Source of the DNA: Rutidosis leptorrhynchoides
Taxonomy: Eukaryota; Streptophyta; Magnoliopsida; Asterales; Asteraceae
Reading direction: 5' to 3'
DNA: 64,000 bases
Assembly: GCF_046630445.1 (NCBI RefSeq)
Contig: NC_092337.1
Span: 366,240,001-366,304,000, forward strand
Shown: piece after piece, positions 34,501-49,421 of the stretch
How the letters are laid out: each line of letters begins with the position of its first letter
Position numbering within the stretch: the first letter of the stretch is position 1
Position numbers and translations under genes: made by a program
The notes under the pieces: generated by a model
Databases searched by the model: none
The model's input: only the letters and a program-made list of their open reading frames with translations
Told to the model about the DNA's origin: nothing

Positions 34501-35116
34501 GAAAGGGAACATATCCGAGTAAAAGCTATGAATATGACTATTCATACTAACCTTACTACTCGAATAAAAGAGGCACAACAGGGGGTTTTGAAAGGAGGAA
34601 GTTTTGAAAATGAATACCCAAAGGATTGGATAAACAGCTTAATATTCGAGAAGACGAAACCCGGTATTTGGCTGAAAGAATTTGGGTACCAAAGTTTGGG
34701 AATTCAAAGAAAGTGGTACTTGATGAAGCACATAAAACCAGATACTCAATACATCCCGGAGAGGGGAAAATGTATCAAGACCTCAAGAAACACTTTTGGT
34801 GGTCAGGTATGAAAGCCGATATTGCTACATATGTAGGGAAATGTTTGACTTGTTCTAAAGTCAAAGTTCAACATCAAAAACCATCGGGTCTACTTCAACA
34901 ACCTGAAATCCCGGAATGGAAATGAGAAATAATAACCATGGATTTCATTACGAAACTACTAAGGACATCGAGTGGTTACGATACCATTTGGGTGATAGTT
35001 GACTGCCTCACTAAATCAGCTCACTTTCTGCCAATGAAGGAGACATACAAAATGGATAGATTGGCACGCTTATATTTAAAAGAAGTCGTTTACAGACATG
35101 GTGTACCTATCTCCAT
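34501..35116 (+). pseudogene. Integrase of element A, N-terminal part, split by element B
   Basis: After a frameshift near 34620 the HHCC zinc domain is readable ([20 protein letters not shown] ... KCLTCSKVK), followed by a TGA at about 34923 and the core start [20 protein letters not shown] with its first catalytic Asp. The coding sequence stops at YRHGVPIS, where element B is inserted; it continues at 51932. Confidence 0.85.
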
Positions 35117-36235
35117 TGTAGAGACCCGTCCTAATCCATAAGAACGAATACAATAACATATGATTACACCGCGAGGTATTTGACCTCTATATGATACATT
35201 TTACAAACATTGTATTCGTTTTAAAAGACAAACTTTCATTACATCAAAAGTTGACAGGCATGCATACCATTTCGTAATATCCATCTATAAATGATCTAAT
35301 CTGTCATTTACATAATCATAATCTTTACTGAACTCAATGACTTGAATGCAACGTCTTTTGAAATATGCCATGAATGATTCTAAATAATATCTTTAAAATG
35401 AGATAATGCACAGCGGAAGATTTCTTTAATACCTGAGAATAAACATGCTTTAAAGAGTCAACTAAAAGGTTGGTGAGTTCATTAGTTTATCATAATCATT
35501 CATTTCCATCATTTTAATAGATCACAAGAATTTCATTTCCATTTCTCATAAATATACGTCCCATGCATAGAGAAAAAAATCATTCATATGGATTGAAAAC
35601 CTGGTAACCGACATTAACAAGATGCATATAAGAATATCCCCTATCATTTCGGGACATCCATCGGACATGATAAAAATGAATTCGAAGTACTAAAGCATCC
35701 GGTACTTTGGATGGGGTTTGTTAGGCCCAATAGATCTATCTTTAGGATTCGCGTCAATTAGGGGTGCACTAATTCTCAAAATTAGTTATTTTCCCTAATT
35801 CTTAGGTTACCAAGCAAAAAGGGGCATAATCGGCTTCGATCATTCAACCATATAATGTAGTTTCGATTACTTGTGTCTATTTCGTAAAACATTTAAAAAG
35901 CGCATGTATTCTCAGTCCCAAAAATTATATATTGCAAAAGCATTTAAAAAGAGAGTAAATGAAACTCACAATATTGTATATTATAGTAAAAATACATATG
36001 ACGACATTGAAAAAATGTAGGGTTGGTCTTGGATTCACGAACCTATATCAAGTATGTATATATATATATTAACACACATAATTGAAATCGATCAAATTTA
36101 TATATTATTTGTTATTTTAATAAATTATATGTTTCATTAATAACTTAATTAACTATTTTTATTCCATATACTCTAGATACATAATTAGTATTTATTATAA
36201 AAATATTAATATAGTTATGTTATATGTATTTAATT

Positions 36236-36345
<110 letters not shown>

Positions 36346-36471
36346 CAATTATTTATTTGATAATATAATATTAATAAAAAGGTGTATTTGATTAATAATA
36401 ATAATACTAACAATAATAATATTAATTATAGTAATAATAATAATGATAAAAATAATAATAATATCACTAAG

Positions 36472-36528
<57 letters not shown>

Positions 36529-36579
36529 TATAATAATAATAATTATAATAATAACAATAATAATAACAATAATAATAAC

Positions 36580-36623
<44 letters not shown>

Positions 36624-36665
36624 GACTACCTTTAAAAGTTTACACAAAAAGAAATGCCCCAAACC

Positions 36666-36728
36666 AGATTCGGACCCAAGACCTCTTGCTTAACCCGAAT
36701 CACCTCTAAACTAATCCCTCTGCCTTGT
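36666..36728 (-). other. tRNA-like pol III promoter module in the B LTR, left copy
   Basis: On the minus strand CAAGGCAGAGGGATTAG (weak box A) is followed by GGTCCGAATCT (box B, 9 of 11 consensus positions; 36666-36676). The same module is at 45462-45525 and, with better boxes, in LTR E. Confidence 0.5.
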
Positions 36729-37039
36729 TTTTCTGATATGATTCATCACCCAAGTTTATTTAACCCATTTTCTAATTTCATCTTCTTTCTTCATATTTTA
36801 AATCGGCACCTTCATCCTCGTAATGAATTACCATTAACATCTTATCATCATCTCTTAATCACAATCATTAACTTAATACGATTACCATCGTCATTTCTTA
36901 ATCTAGCGCGTTATCATCAACAATATTGCCACACATGTACACCATCTTCATGGTTCATATCATCATCAATCCCTCACCTAATCCTACGGTTTTATCATTT
37001 AGTCTTCCTCATGTCACGTTTTCACCACCTTTATTATAT

Positions 37040-37632
37040 TATATTATATACCTATATCTAAAAGGTAAAGTGGAAATAAATAGTACTATCCCTTTTTCAA
37101 TTTTCACAAACTTAACCCCCTAACTTTCATTAAAATACAAATCGACCCCCCACTTTATATTCTACAAACTTCACCCTCTAACTTTCATTAAAATACAAAT
37201 CGAACCCCCACTTTATATGTATATTTTTTCCCCAAATTTCACAAGCTTAACCCCCTAACTTTTATTAAAATACAAATCAAACCCCCACTTTACTAACTTT
37301 TTTTTTTACAAATATTCAATTTTCACAAACTTAACCCCTAACTTTTATTAAACTATAAATCGAACCCCCACTTTATACGTAAATTTTTTTCAAATTTCAC
37401 AAACTTAACCCACTAACTTTTATTAAAATACAAATCGAACCCCCACTTTACTAACTTTTTTTTTAAATAAAACCCGAACGCTAAAAGAAGCAACTTTCAC
37501 AAAAGGAACAACCCTTCAATGTTATGTCCAAAAAAATTCTTTTTTACAAAATAGATCAAGACTTTTTTTTTAACTCGCATTCAAAACGAAGCCCCCTGCG
37601 CGAAGCGAGAGCTCCACAACTAGTTATTACTA
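37040..37632 (+). mobile_element. Helitron-like insertion with internal repeats
   Basis: Present in the left LTR of B and absent from the right copy, where the sequence runs straight from CACCTTTATTATTAATAT. It contains about five repeats of AACTTTCATTAAAATACAAA followed by TCGAACCCCCACTTTA. It ends GCGCGAAGCGAGAGCTCCAC then AACTAG|TTATT, compatible with a Helitron end (short CGC-GAA-GCG hairpin, then CTAG before a T). The left end TCTAAAAGGTAAAGTGG also fits, but the exact left boundary is blurred by a TAT run. No protein. Confidence 0.5.
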
Positions 37633-39511
37633 TATATCATCACCATCATCTCCCTTTATAATCATCATCCTTTATATAATGATCGAACCCGTCTTACCTA
37701 TCATTGTTATCAAACCCATCAAGAAACACTTCAAAGACTTATAGCATAATTCAATTCCTAGTTTTTGTGACCTGCGGCCCAAATAGAAATATAAGTCAAT
37801 GGCCGAACAGAATTTATAAGTTGGATCTCAGCCCATCACCTATTACTTGGCCCATGTTAAATTAAGATAGAAGGGAGCTGCGATGCTTCGGTCCAGAGCA
37901 AAAACAAATATAAATCTATAAGTGAATGTCCACTGGTAGGCCCTACATTTTGTCCCACATAAAGTTAATGTGCTGTAAAGTAGCACTACCTAAAAAAGAT
38001 GATTTTTTGGTTCCCTAACTACTTATGATCAATATTAAGTTTTAAAATTATCAAGTGGTGAGGTGGGGATATTTGTTATTTTAATTTAGTCGGCAATCAA
38101 GAAGGAAAAGAGAACTCGTGCAAATAAAAAAAAATGAAGTAATAAGAATGGAAAGAAGATATAACATATGGTTTGTATTCACTATTAATTGATATTTTCA
38201 TTCATCCTCTTAACAGTATCACCTTTTGGGTTACGATTAAAAATGAAAACAGCATTAAGCAGCAACAGATTGGTGAGGAGGTTTCGAATGGAAATAGAAA
38301 GGAAGGAAAAAATCGCAACAGTCAAACATCAAAAGTTTCAGGTATTGTGGGTTTTGTTGAGTGGTTGTTTACGGCTGTTGGAGAAACAGAAACCAGACGT
38401 AGCAGCAACAGTTATGGGTGTTAAGGTGTCGATTGTGATGAGGAAAGTGGTAGCTCGATGGTGGTGATGATCGTATATCAGACCCGAAGTGAACAACGAT
38501 AATTGTAGTTTTGTTATACTCGAACCGAAACTGTAAATAGAAAACTAGTACTTGGTGGGTGATGGAATAACCAGAAAACAGAAGCAGGTATATAAGTAAT
38601 GTGTTCAATTTGCGATGTATGTATGTAATCGTATATATGGGTGGTTTGATGGTAATTTAATATTGTAGTTTGTGTGTGTCAAACAAGAAGATTGGTGATT
38701 CTTGGTTACGTATAGGAGAGAGGATGAGAGAGAGGGTGGCGAAATGGTGGTTTAGTAGCGTGGGTGGTCGAGCTAATAAACACGTATAGCAACAAAGTAA
38801 CGAGTATTTTTGGTGGTGGTGATTGAAGATGGTCTAGGGTGGCAGTGTTTGTGCTCCGGTGTTGGAGGAGATGGTGGCCGAGGGAGATGAAGAAGATAAG
38901 TAAGGTTGTGTTGCTTGATTAAGTGTATCTAACTCATACACATATATCTATAGCTGTAATCATATATAATGTAATATTAAATTATCAATCAATGATAAAG
39001 TAGTAATAAATATAATAACCTATGAAATTTAAACGGGTGAAAGAAATATCCATCTCAACTATGTTGCCGACACTCTAGCACGGTTATTATTTCGTGCCCC
39101 GTTGATAATTAGTGACGAATAAAAGTATTCGGAAAAATCCCAAATTTTTACATTAATTATATTTATTTATTTTGGTCATTATGGTATAAAATTCGATCAT
39201 TAATTTATTAAATAAAAATTACATCAACTGTCCCTCTCGCTTTTGGGTAAAATATAAAAAGTGTTCAAATTTATTAACTAGATCCTAAATACATTTTTAG
39301 TAAGCCTAGAATTTATAGAACTCATTTTCGGATCACCGTTTATTTTAAAATCATATAAGTTTGAATTTAACTTGCTTAACTTCAATCGGAACATCAACGA
39401 GTATTACAATTATTTAATATTTATTTTTAATATACTTTATTTATATATACAGATATTATTATAATATCATACCTCATAACAACAAGATTTTATATTTCAA
39501 ATTATACTTCC

Positions 39512-39596
<85 letters not shown>

Positions 39597-41358
39597 TATC
39601 TATTTACAAATAGTTGTTCGTGAATCGTCGGAAGTAGTCACAGGTTAAATGATATATTAAACAGTTCAAAAATTTTGAGACTCAATTTAATAGACTTTGC
39701 TTATCATATCGAAACCATATAAAGATTAAGTTTAAATTTGGTCGGAAATTTTTGGGTCGTCACAGTACCTACCCGTTAAAAAAATTTCGTCCCGAAATTT
39801 GATTGGGGTCGTCATGGCTAACAATAAGAATGTTTTCCTGACGAATATGAGCTGATAAATAGAGTTTTATTACTGTTGAGTAATATGGATAAGATAATTC
39901 GATTACTCGAAGAGTACGAATGAAGCTATCACAAAAGATTGAAATAGGAAAAGTAAAGATTCGTCTTAACTTTTGACAGAGTTAGGGTTGAATTTAGAAA
40001 GTAAGGTGCGTCTTAACTTTTGACGTTGTCTTTGTTGAATTCCGGAATTCAAGGGATTTAATGAAAATCTTCAAAATCTAAAAGATTTGATTCTTCGACG
40101 AGTAAGGAAATTAAGATCTCTATAATTAAATACGGTGATCTACCTCGATTACCCTGTCTGATATTTTTATTATAAATTAAGCTCTTTTGTTCCATTATCC
40201 TCACCATTCCTATACTTTCTTTCTTAATTCATACATCTAAAAGATTGTAAAAATGCTTAATCCTATTCTAATCCTTGATATTTTCCTAATTATCATTTAT
40301 GTCGTCCTTCTTTTTAATCTTTCACCAGAAAAATCTATTTACTTTTACTATTACATTGGGGTGATACTATTCTTAATTCTACCGTGTCTTTATATTGCAA
40401 TTCATATTAATATACACAGTTTGTAACCTCCATGTTGTTATTGGGCTTTATATTTTCTCTTATATTTTGGAGCTCTTTGCCTTTTTATTCTGTTCTTGAC
40501 CTCTAGTAAAGCGTGTAATGGTCTAGAATTTGTAGGTATGAAGTTTTGAATGAACACGACTAACGTTCTAAGAAAGAAATTGAAATAGCACGGTCTTGAT
40601 TTGTCAAATTACCAGAATATCCGAAAAAGACTGAATCATCAAGAAAATATTTTCTTGATATTTTAGAGGTTAAATAGAATACAAGAGTCGTGTAACATGG
40701 CACATAATGACGGTATGGTCTGTGAATTGTCATGTACTATTAGAAACTCAGCATGACTTACTGTAATATAATCACGTTGATCAAGTGTCATTATATTATA
40801 CTAACTCATGCATCAATTTCCAACACTACTTCAAAAGCATTCTTATTTTAAACTTGAAGGTTTTACAGAATATAGAAACTAAGACAATTTCCTTTTATGA
40901 TATATCACAGATAGCGCGGAGAGATAATTTATATTGGACGATAATTTTTATGAAGATATCTTCAGAAATATTTAGGATATTAATAATGAAAGATACGATA
41001 ATATCTTAGAATTTTTGAATCAAATTGTGATGAAGAAATTCATTCACGATGATTTAGAGCGATTAAGGAGCAAGGTAATCGTTAAAGATTTCATCAGAAA
41101 CAGAATCATCAGGATTCTTTTATGTACAAGTTTAGTCCTTGTTCAGAGTCTCTTTCATGATTTGTTCAATTCATTTTTCAGTATCAAAATCTTTGAGCTT
41201 TTCCAACACTCCATTCTTTATCATCAAACTTTGACTGTTAAGGCAGTCTTCAGTTTTCACTGATTCATCAGCTTTTTCAAAACTCAGGAAACTGATTCAT
41301 AAGCTAAAGCGCTTTTTAGAAATTCAGAATTGAAATTCGTAAATCCAGGAGATAGAAG

Positions 41359-41474
<116 letters not shown>

Positions 41475-42896
41475 TGTTGTCGTAGAATCGCTGAGAATTT
41501 CGAGATTATCGATTGATGCCTTCCGGTACTTGGTATGGTAATTATCGTTACAAGATACCGATGAGTTCATGATAAGACTTCAATAGATAAATATATTGAT
41601 TTGTCGTAGAGATTTAAGCCAAGGAGCAACGAGGTTACTGGTACGTCTGCTGGTAATATAGTGGAATATAAAAGGTTCTCCGGTAACAATAATAGAGCAC
41701 GCATATATATCAAGGTTATAATAAGGTTGTTTCGAACGAAAAGTCGAAGTTGACTTGCTGAAGCTGTGAGAAAATTGGCTAATTTGAAGAAAAAAATTGC
41801 AACGTTATTTTCGGTAATAACAATGCCAAAGGAGCTAGCACAGATACGTGTTAACGTTTACTCAGGTTCCGAGTGTTTTTCAGGTGCATAACTATATGCA
41901 TCAATCTTCTCTTCCGTAGATGAAATGCGGTTGATTCATCTCTAGATTGAGGTGTTTTCAAGAATCATGAAAGGTTTGAACGCAGATTGTAATCGTCAAG
42001 ATACAAATGAGGTTTAAGATGAAATCAAGTGGCAAACTTGAAGAAATGTTTAGTTTCATATGTTATAATCAATATTTTAATTCATTTTAATTGTCCAATG
42101 TTATTAGTCCACAGTCGATAGTCCACAGTTAACAGTCCAATAATTCATATATAGTTTAATATATAATATTCGAATTAATTAATACGTATCGTGACCCGTG
42201 TACATGTCTCAGACTCGATCACAACTCAAAGTATATATATTATTGTAGAATTAACCTCAACCCTATATAGCTAACTCGAACATTGCTGCATATAGAGTGT
42301 CTATGGTTATTCTAAATAATATATACAGATGCGACGATATGATATGTCAAAACCTTGTATACGTGTCCCGATATTTAAAGTGCATAAAATAAATAACAGA
42401 AGTTAAATGACGATAAAAAAAATTGCGAGAATTAAAATTCCGAGAATTAAAATTGCAATAATTAAATTGCGATAAATAAATGTAATAAAGAATTAACAGT
42501 TAGCTAGGAACGGTTAGCTAGGACTTTGTTAGAGTGGATTCTTAACAGAATTTCTCATAGTTAATTAACAAATTTTATTTTGTCTAATGTTTTCTTCATT
42601 ATGCCACTTGTTGGATTCTGATAAGTCAAAATCCAAATATAAAATTGAATGAAAATGGTTATTCTGTGGTGAACGAATACGTATATCGGTGGATGTAAGT
42701 AGGATAGTAAATGACTGTTGAATCAGATTCGAAGAATGTACAGTGTAACTTATTAATGTGAAATCTAAATATTCCCCGGGTATTACCTACCCGTTAAAAT
42801 ATTTTCACCATTAACAATTTGTACAAAAGAATTTTTAATTACAATCTTTATGAAAACATATATACATATATATTTTCTTCAGATGTAATCATGGAT

Positions 42897-43623
42897 TTAA
42901 TGAATTAATATAATATTAAACTCATATGATTTTCGGTTGGAATTAGAATGAATAATCTCTAAAACTTTAGAGATTACATAATCGCCACTGAATGTTTCTC
43001 CAATGATGTTATAGATTAACACTTCATCGGTTGTTGTTGTTGGTACTCCTTGGTATCCATGGTGCGTTGATGTTCGAGATACATATTGTGATGTTAAGGC
43101 ATGTGATGTTGAAACGTGGGTTGTTGGTGATACTGGTGTTGATGTTGGTGGTACTGTTGGTGCCGGTGATGTTGCTGAAACTGGTACGTTTTGCACCATA
43201 TTTCCTAGACTACAACTCGGGCACGAAGCTCGTTGACTTATTACTCCGGAATGATTGTCGGTAGGAATGAGCGATTGAATAAGGTTTAGAATTTTAGATA
43301 GAATATAATCGTGGCGAGATATTCGGGAAATGAGGGTGAAAATAGTGTTTCAGACTGGTTCACCGGTAAGTGCTTCGGGTTATTCGTCAAGAGGGCAATT
43401 TGGTTGGTGGAAAAGATCGCCTTCTTCGCGTCTCCATTGACTAAGTCAACTACGAACCCATCTCCAATTCATCCAGAATAAATGATGGCTAATTGGTTGA
43501 TTCATTCCGGTTACACTGCTTTCGGAGCTCGAGTGGAAATTCATATCGGAATAGCTGTCGGAATAACTATCGGAATAGCTATCGAAATCTGAAGGACTCG
43601 AACTGGTTGAGGGGTTCATCTCG
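42897..43623 (-). pseudogene. Ser/Tyr-rich leader-proximal ORF remnant of element B
   Basis: An ATG near 43619 reads MNPSTSSSPSDFDSYSDSYS, and a stop follows after about 57 codons. Further frames include a Pro/Thr/Ser-rich stretch (MVQNVPVSATSPAPTVPPTS, 42897-43199). By position (about 380 bases after the primer-binding site) it corresponds to the acidic ORF of elements A and D, but the composition is different. No known domain; probably a remnant. Confidence 0.35.
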
Positions 43624-43990
43624 TACGATCAAATGAAGTATTTTCGATAAGAAATAAATTATAGGATGTAGATTAGTAACCTGCAATACATAATTTACAT
43701 ATGCATATATAATACTAAAATCCCATAAGTTATGGAGGAATCTACGGAAGCTGTCAGGTAAAGGTAACAATAACAGATACGCTAAGATATGAATTTATCT
43801 ATACACAGTCTATGCAATAGAGGCAGTAAGACGTGTCTAGACTTTAAGGATGATAAGTAAATAATTTTTGACACTAAATGATAAGCAAAACCTTTGACAT
43901 GCAGACACGGTCGAAGTCCAGACCCACTAATGCATCTAAACAACTATCAGTTAGACACACTAATGCAAGACCTGGTTCGCTAAGACCACC

Positions 43991-44001
43991 ACTCTGATAC
44001 C
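43991..44001 (-). other. Primer-binding site of element B
   Basis: Minus strand TGGTATCAGAG, perfect to the initiator tRNA-Met complement, two bases from the LTR. The adjoining leader resembles that of A. Confidence 0.85.
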
Positions 44002-45110
44002 ACATGTAGAGACTCGTCCTAATCCATAAGAACGAATACAATAACATATGATTACATCGCGAGGTATTTGACCTCTATATGATACATTTTACAAACATTG
44101 TATTCGTTTTAAAAGACAAACTTTCATTACATCGAAAGTTGACAGGCATGCATACCATTTCGTAATATCCATCTATAAATGATCTAATCTGTCATTTACA
44201 TAATCATAATCTTTACTGAACTCAATGACTTGAATGCAACGTCTTTTGAAATATGCCATGAATGATTCTAAATAATATCTTTAAAATGAGATAATGCACA
44301 GCGGAAGATTTCTTTAATACCTGAGAATAAACATGCTTTAAAGAGTCAACTAAAAGGTTGGTGAGTTCATTAGTTTATCATAATCATTCATTTCCATCAT
44401 TTTAATAGACCACAAGAATTTCATTTCCATTTCTCATAAATATACGTCCCATGCATAGAGAAAAAAATCATTCATATGGATTGAAAACCTGGTAACCGAC
44501 ATTAACAAGATGCATATAAGAATATCCCCTATCATTTCGGGACATCCATCGGACATGATAAAAATGAATTCGAAGTACTAAAGCATCCGGTACTTTGGAT
44601 GGGGTTTGTTAGGCCCAATAGATCTATCTTTAGGATTCGCGTCAATTAGGGGTGCACTAATTCTCAAAATTAGTTATTTTCCCTAATTCTTAGGTTACCA
44701 AGCAAAAAGGGGCATAATCGGCTTCGATCATTCAACCATATAATGTAGTTTCGATTACTTGTGTCTATTTCGTAAAACATTTAAAAAGCGCATGTATTTT
44801 AGTCCCAAAAATTATATATTGCAAAAGCATTTGAAAGGGAGTAAATGAAACTCACAATACTGTATTTTATAGTAAAAATACATATGACGACATTGAACAA
44901 ATGTAGGGTTGGCCTTGAATTCACGAACCTATATCAAATATGTATATATATTAACACACATAATTGAAATCGATCAAATTTATATATTATTTGTTATTTT
45001 AATAAATTATATGTTTCATTAATAACTTAATTAACTATTTTTATTCCATATACTCTAGATACATAATTAGTATTTATTATAAAAATATTAATATAGTTAT
45101 GTTATGTGTA

Positions 45111-45206
<96 letters not shown>

Positions 45207-45353
45207 ACAATTATTTATTTGATAATATAATATTAATAAAAAGGTGTATTTGATTAATAATAATAATACTAACAATAATAATATTAATTATAGTAATAAT
45301 AATAATGATAAAAATAATAATAATAATAATATCACTAAGTATAATACTAATAC

Positions 45354-45401
<48 letters not shown>

Positions 45402-47717
45402 TAATATTAGTAATAATAAGACTACCTTTAAAAGTTTTCACAAAAAAAAATGCCCCAAACCAGATTCGGACCCAAGACCTCTTGCTTAACCCGAATCACC
45501 TCTTAACTAATCCCTCTGCCTTGTTTTTCTGATATGATTCATCACCCAAGTTTATTTAACCCATTTTCTAATTTCATCTTCTTTCTTCATATTTTAAATC
45601 GGCACCTTCATCCTCGTAATGAATCACCATTAACATCTTATCATCATCTCTTAATCACAATCATTAACTTAATACGATTACCATCGTCATTTCTTAATCT
45701 AGCGTGTTATCATCAACAATATTGCCACACATGTACACCATATTCATGGTCCGTATCATCATCAATCCATCACCTAATCCTGCGGTTTTATCATTTAGTC
45801 ATCCTCATGTCATGTTTTCACCACCTTTATTATTAATATATATCGTCACCATCATCTCCCTTTATAATCATCATCCTTTATATAATGATCGAACCCGTCT
45901 TACCTATCATCATTATCAAACCCATCAAGAAACACTTCAAAGACTTATAGCATAATTCAATTCCTAGTTTTTGTGACTTGCGGCCCAAATAGAAATACAA
46001 GTCCATGGCCCAACAGAATTTATAAGTTGGATCTCGGCCCATCACGTATTACTTGGCCCACGTTAAATTAAGATAGAAGGGAGCTGCGATGCTTCGGTCC
46101 AGAGCAAAAAAAAAAATATAAATCTATAAGTGAACGTCCACTGGTAGGCCTTACATTTTGTCCCACATAAAGTTAATGTGCTTTAAAGTAGCACTACCTA
46201 AAAAGGATGATTTTTCGGTTCCCTAACTACTTATGATCAATATTAAGTTTTAAAATTATCAAGTGGTGAGGTTGGGATATTTGTTGTTGTAATTTAGTCG
46301 GCCATCAAGAAGGAAAAGAGAACTCGTGCAAATAAAAAAAATGAAGTAATAAGAATGGAAAGAACACAGAACATATGGTTTGTATCCACTATTAATTGCT
46401 ATTTTCATTCATCATCTTAACAGTATCACCTTTTGGGTTACGATTAAAAACGGAAACAGCATTAAGCAGCAGCAGGTTGGTGAGGAGGTTTCGAATGGAA
46501 ATAGAAAGGAAGGAAGAAAAAAAATGCAACAGTCGAACATCAAAAGTTTCAGGTATTGTGGGTTTTATTGAGTGGTTGTTTACGACTGTTGGAGAAATAG
46601 AAACCAGATGTAGCAGCAACAGTTATGGGTGTTGAGGTGTCGGTTGTGATGAGGAAAGTGGTAGCTCGATGGTGGTGGTGATCGTATATCAGACCTGAAG
46701 TGATCAACGATAGTTATATTTTAGTTTTACTCAAACCGAAATCGTAAATAGAAAACTAGTACTTGGTGGGTGATGGAATAACCAGAAAATAGAAGCAGGT
46801 ATATAAGTAATGTGTTCAATTTGCGATGTATGTATATAATCGTATATATGGGTGGTTTGATGGTAATTTAATATTGTAGTTTGTGTGTGTCAAACAAGAA
46901 GATTGGCGATTCTTGGTTACGTATAGGAGAGAGGATGAGAGAGTGGGTGGCGATATGGTGGTTTAGTGGCGTGGGTGGTCAAGCTTGTAAACATGTATAG
47001 CAACAAAGTAACGAGTATTTTTGGTGGTGGTGATTGAAGATGGTCTAGGGTGGCGGTGTTTGTGCTCCGGTGTTGGAGGAGATGGTAGCTGAGGGAGATG
47101 AAGAAGATAAGTAAGGTTATGTTGCTTGATCAAGTGTATCTAACTCATACACATATATCTATAGCTGTAATCATATATAATGTAATAATAAATTATCAAT
47201 CAATGATAAAGTAGTAATAAATATAATAACCTATGAAATTTAAACGTGTGAAAGAAATATCCATCTCAACTATGTTGCCGACACTCTAGCATGGGTATTA
47301 TTTCGTGCACGGGGGATAATTAGTGACGAATAAAAGTATTCGAAAAAATCCCAAATTTTTACAGTAATTATATTTATTTATTTTGGTCATTATGGTATAA
47401 AATTTGATCATTAATTTATTAAATAAAATTACATCAACTGTCCCTCTCGCTTTTGGGTAAAATATAAAAAGTGTTCAAATTTAATAACTAGATCCTAAAT
47501 ACATTTTTAGTAAGCCTAAAATTTATAGAACTCATTTTCGGATCACCGTTTATTTTAAAATCATATAAGTTTGAATTTAACTTGCTTAACATCAATAACA
47601 TCAACGAGTACTACAATCATTTAATATTTATTTTTAATATACTTTATTTATATATATAGATATTATTATAATATCATACCTCATAACAACAAGATTTTAT
47701 ATTTCAAATTATCCAAT

Positions 47718-47810
<93 letters not shown>

Positions 47811-47812
47811 TA

Positions 47813-48939
47813 TTTCATGACCCGTCCTAATCCATCTGGACGAATACATTACATTTGGTTACATCGCGAGGTACTTGACCTCTATATGATACATTTTGCA
47901 AACATTGCATTCGTTTTTAAAAGACAAACTTTCTTTACATTGAAAGTTGACGGCATGCATACCATTTCATAATATATCTAACTATAATTGACTTAGTAAT
48001 AATCTTGATGAACTCAATGACTCGAATGTAACGTCTTTTGAAATATGTCATGAATGACTCCAAGTAATATCTCTAAAATGAGTAAATGCACAGCAGAAGA
48101 TTTCTTTCATACCTGAGAATAAACATGCTTTCAAGTGTCAACCAAAAGGTTGGTGAGTTCATAAGTTTATCGTAAACAATAAAATTCATCATTTAGATAG
48201 ACCACAAGATTTAAATACAGTACACCTATCTCGTGTACGAAACCATTTTCATAAATCTTAGTAACCGTACACATATCTCGTGTACAAAAATATCATACAC
48301 ATAACCTGTGTATAAAATCATTCTCTCGATACATAACATTTACTTTTCATTCATTGTTTGGCTTGGTAACCGACCTTAACATATAATTCGCATAAATAAT
48401 ATCCCCAAAAATAGAACATCTCTTCTGTATAATATATAAACCTCGAAGTACTAAACACCACGCCCACTAGCCCTTCCTTCTAGTGAACATTCTGGGTGGG
48501 GGTGTTAAACCCGGTAGCTACCTTTAGGATTTGCGTGAATTAGGGTCATACCTGATTCTAATTCTTAGGTTACCAAGCAATAATAATCAGGGGAAAATAT
48601 TCACAACAATTAGTGGCAATTATAACGTCCAACTAATTCAATAATAATCCACAGAACTTCTGTCTGCATAATAATTCATTCGAGGAATATTTTGCTTGTG
48701 TCTATCTCGTCAAACATTTATAAAAGCATTTCATGTATTCGCAGTTCAAAATATATTTCAAAATCATTTAATAAAGCAGTTATAAAAACAGCGCATGTAT
48801 TCTCAGTCCCAAAATGTAAAGAGTAAAAGGGAATCAAATGAACTCACGATACTGTATTTTGTAGTAAAAATACATATGACGATATTGGACAACGGAACAA
48901 TGCAGGGATGGCCTCAGATTCACGAACCTATATCATTTG

Positions 48940-49021
<82 letters not shown>

Positions 49022-49324
49022 CATATACTTGAAATCAATCAAATATATATATTATTATTATTATTGATATAATTTTTTTATATCAATAACTTGTATATTT
49101 CATTATTTGATTATTTTATATACTTTAGTAAATAAGATATTAATATAGTTTAATTACATGTATTAAATATATTTTTATATAAATATCATCTGATTGTTAG
49201 AACAGTATTTATAATAATACTAAGATAATATTAGTAATGGTAAAAAAATAATAATAACATTAATACTTAATATTACTTAGTAAAGGTACTAATGTTAATA
49301 ATTCTATTAGTGATAATAATGGTG

Positions 49325-49421
<97 letters not shown>

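Noticed and set aside
36382-36709. Asn-rich and Ile-rich open frames (also near 45244, 49292, 54909)
   Set aside because: They are translations of (TAA)n or (TA)n microsatellites on both strands.
42897-43264. A real gag in element B
   Set aside because: Only a short Pro/Thr/Ser-rich frame and a Ser/Tyr-rich start are present, without capsid or zinc-knuckle motifs.
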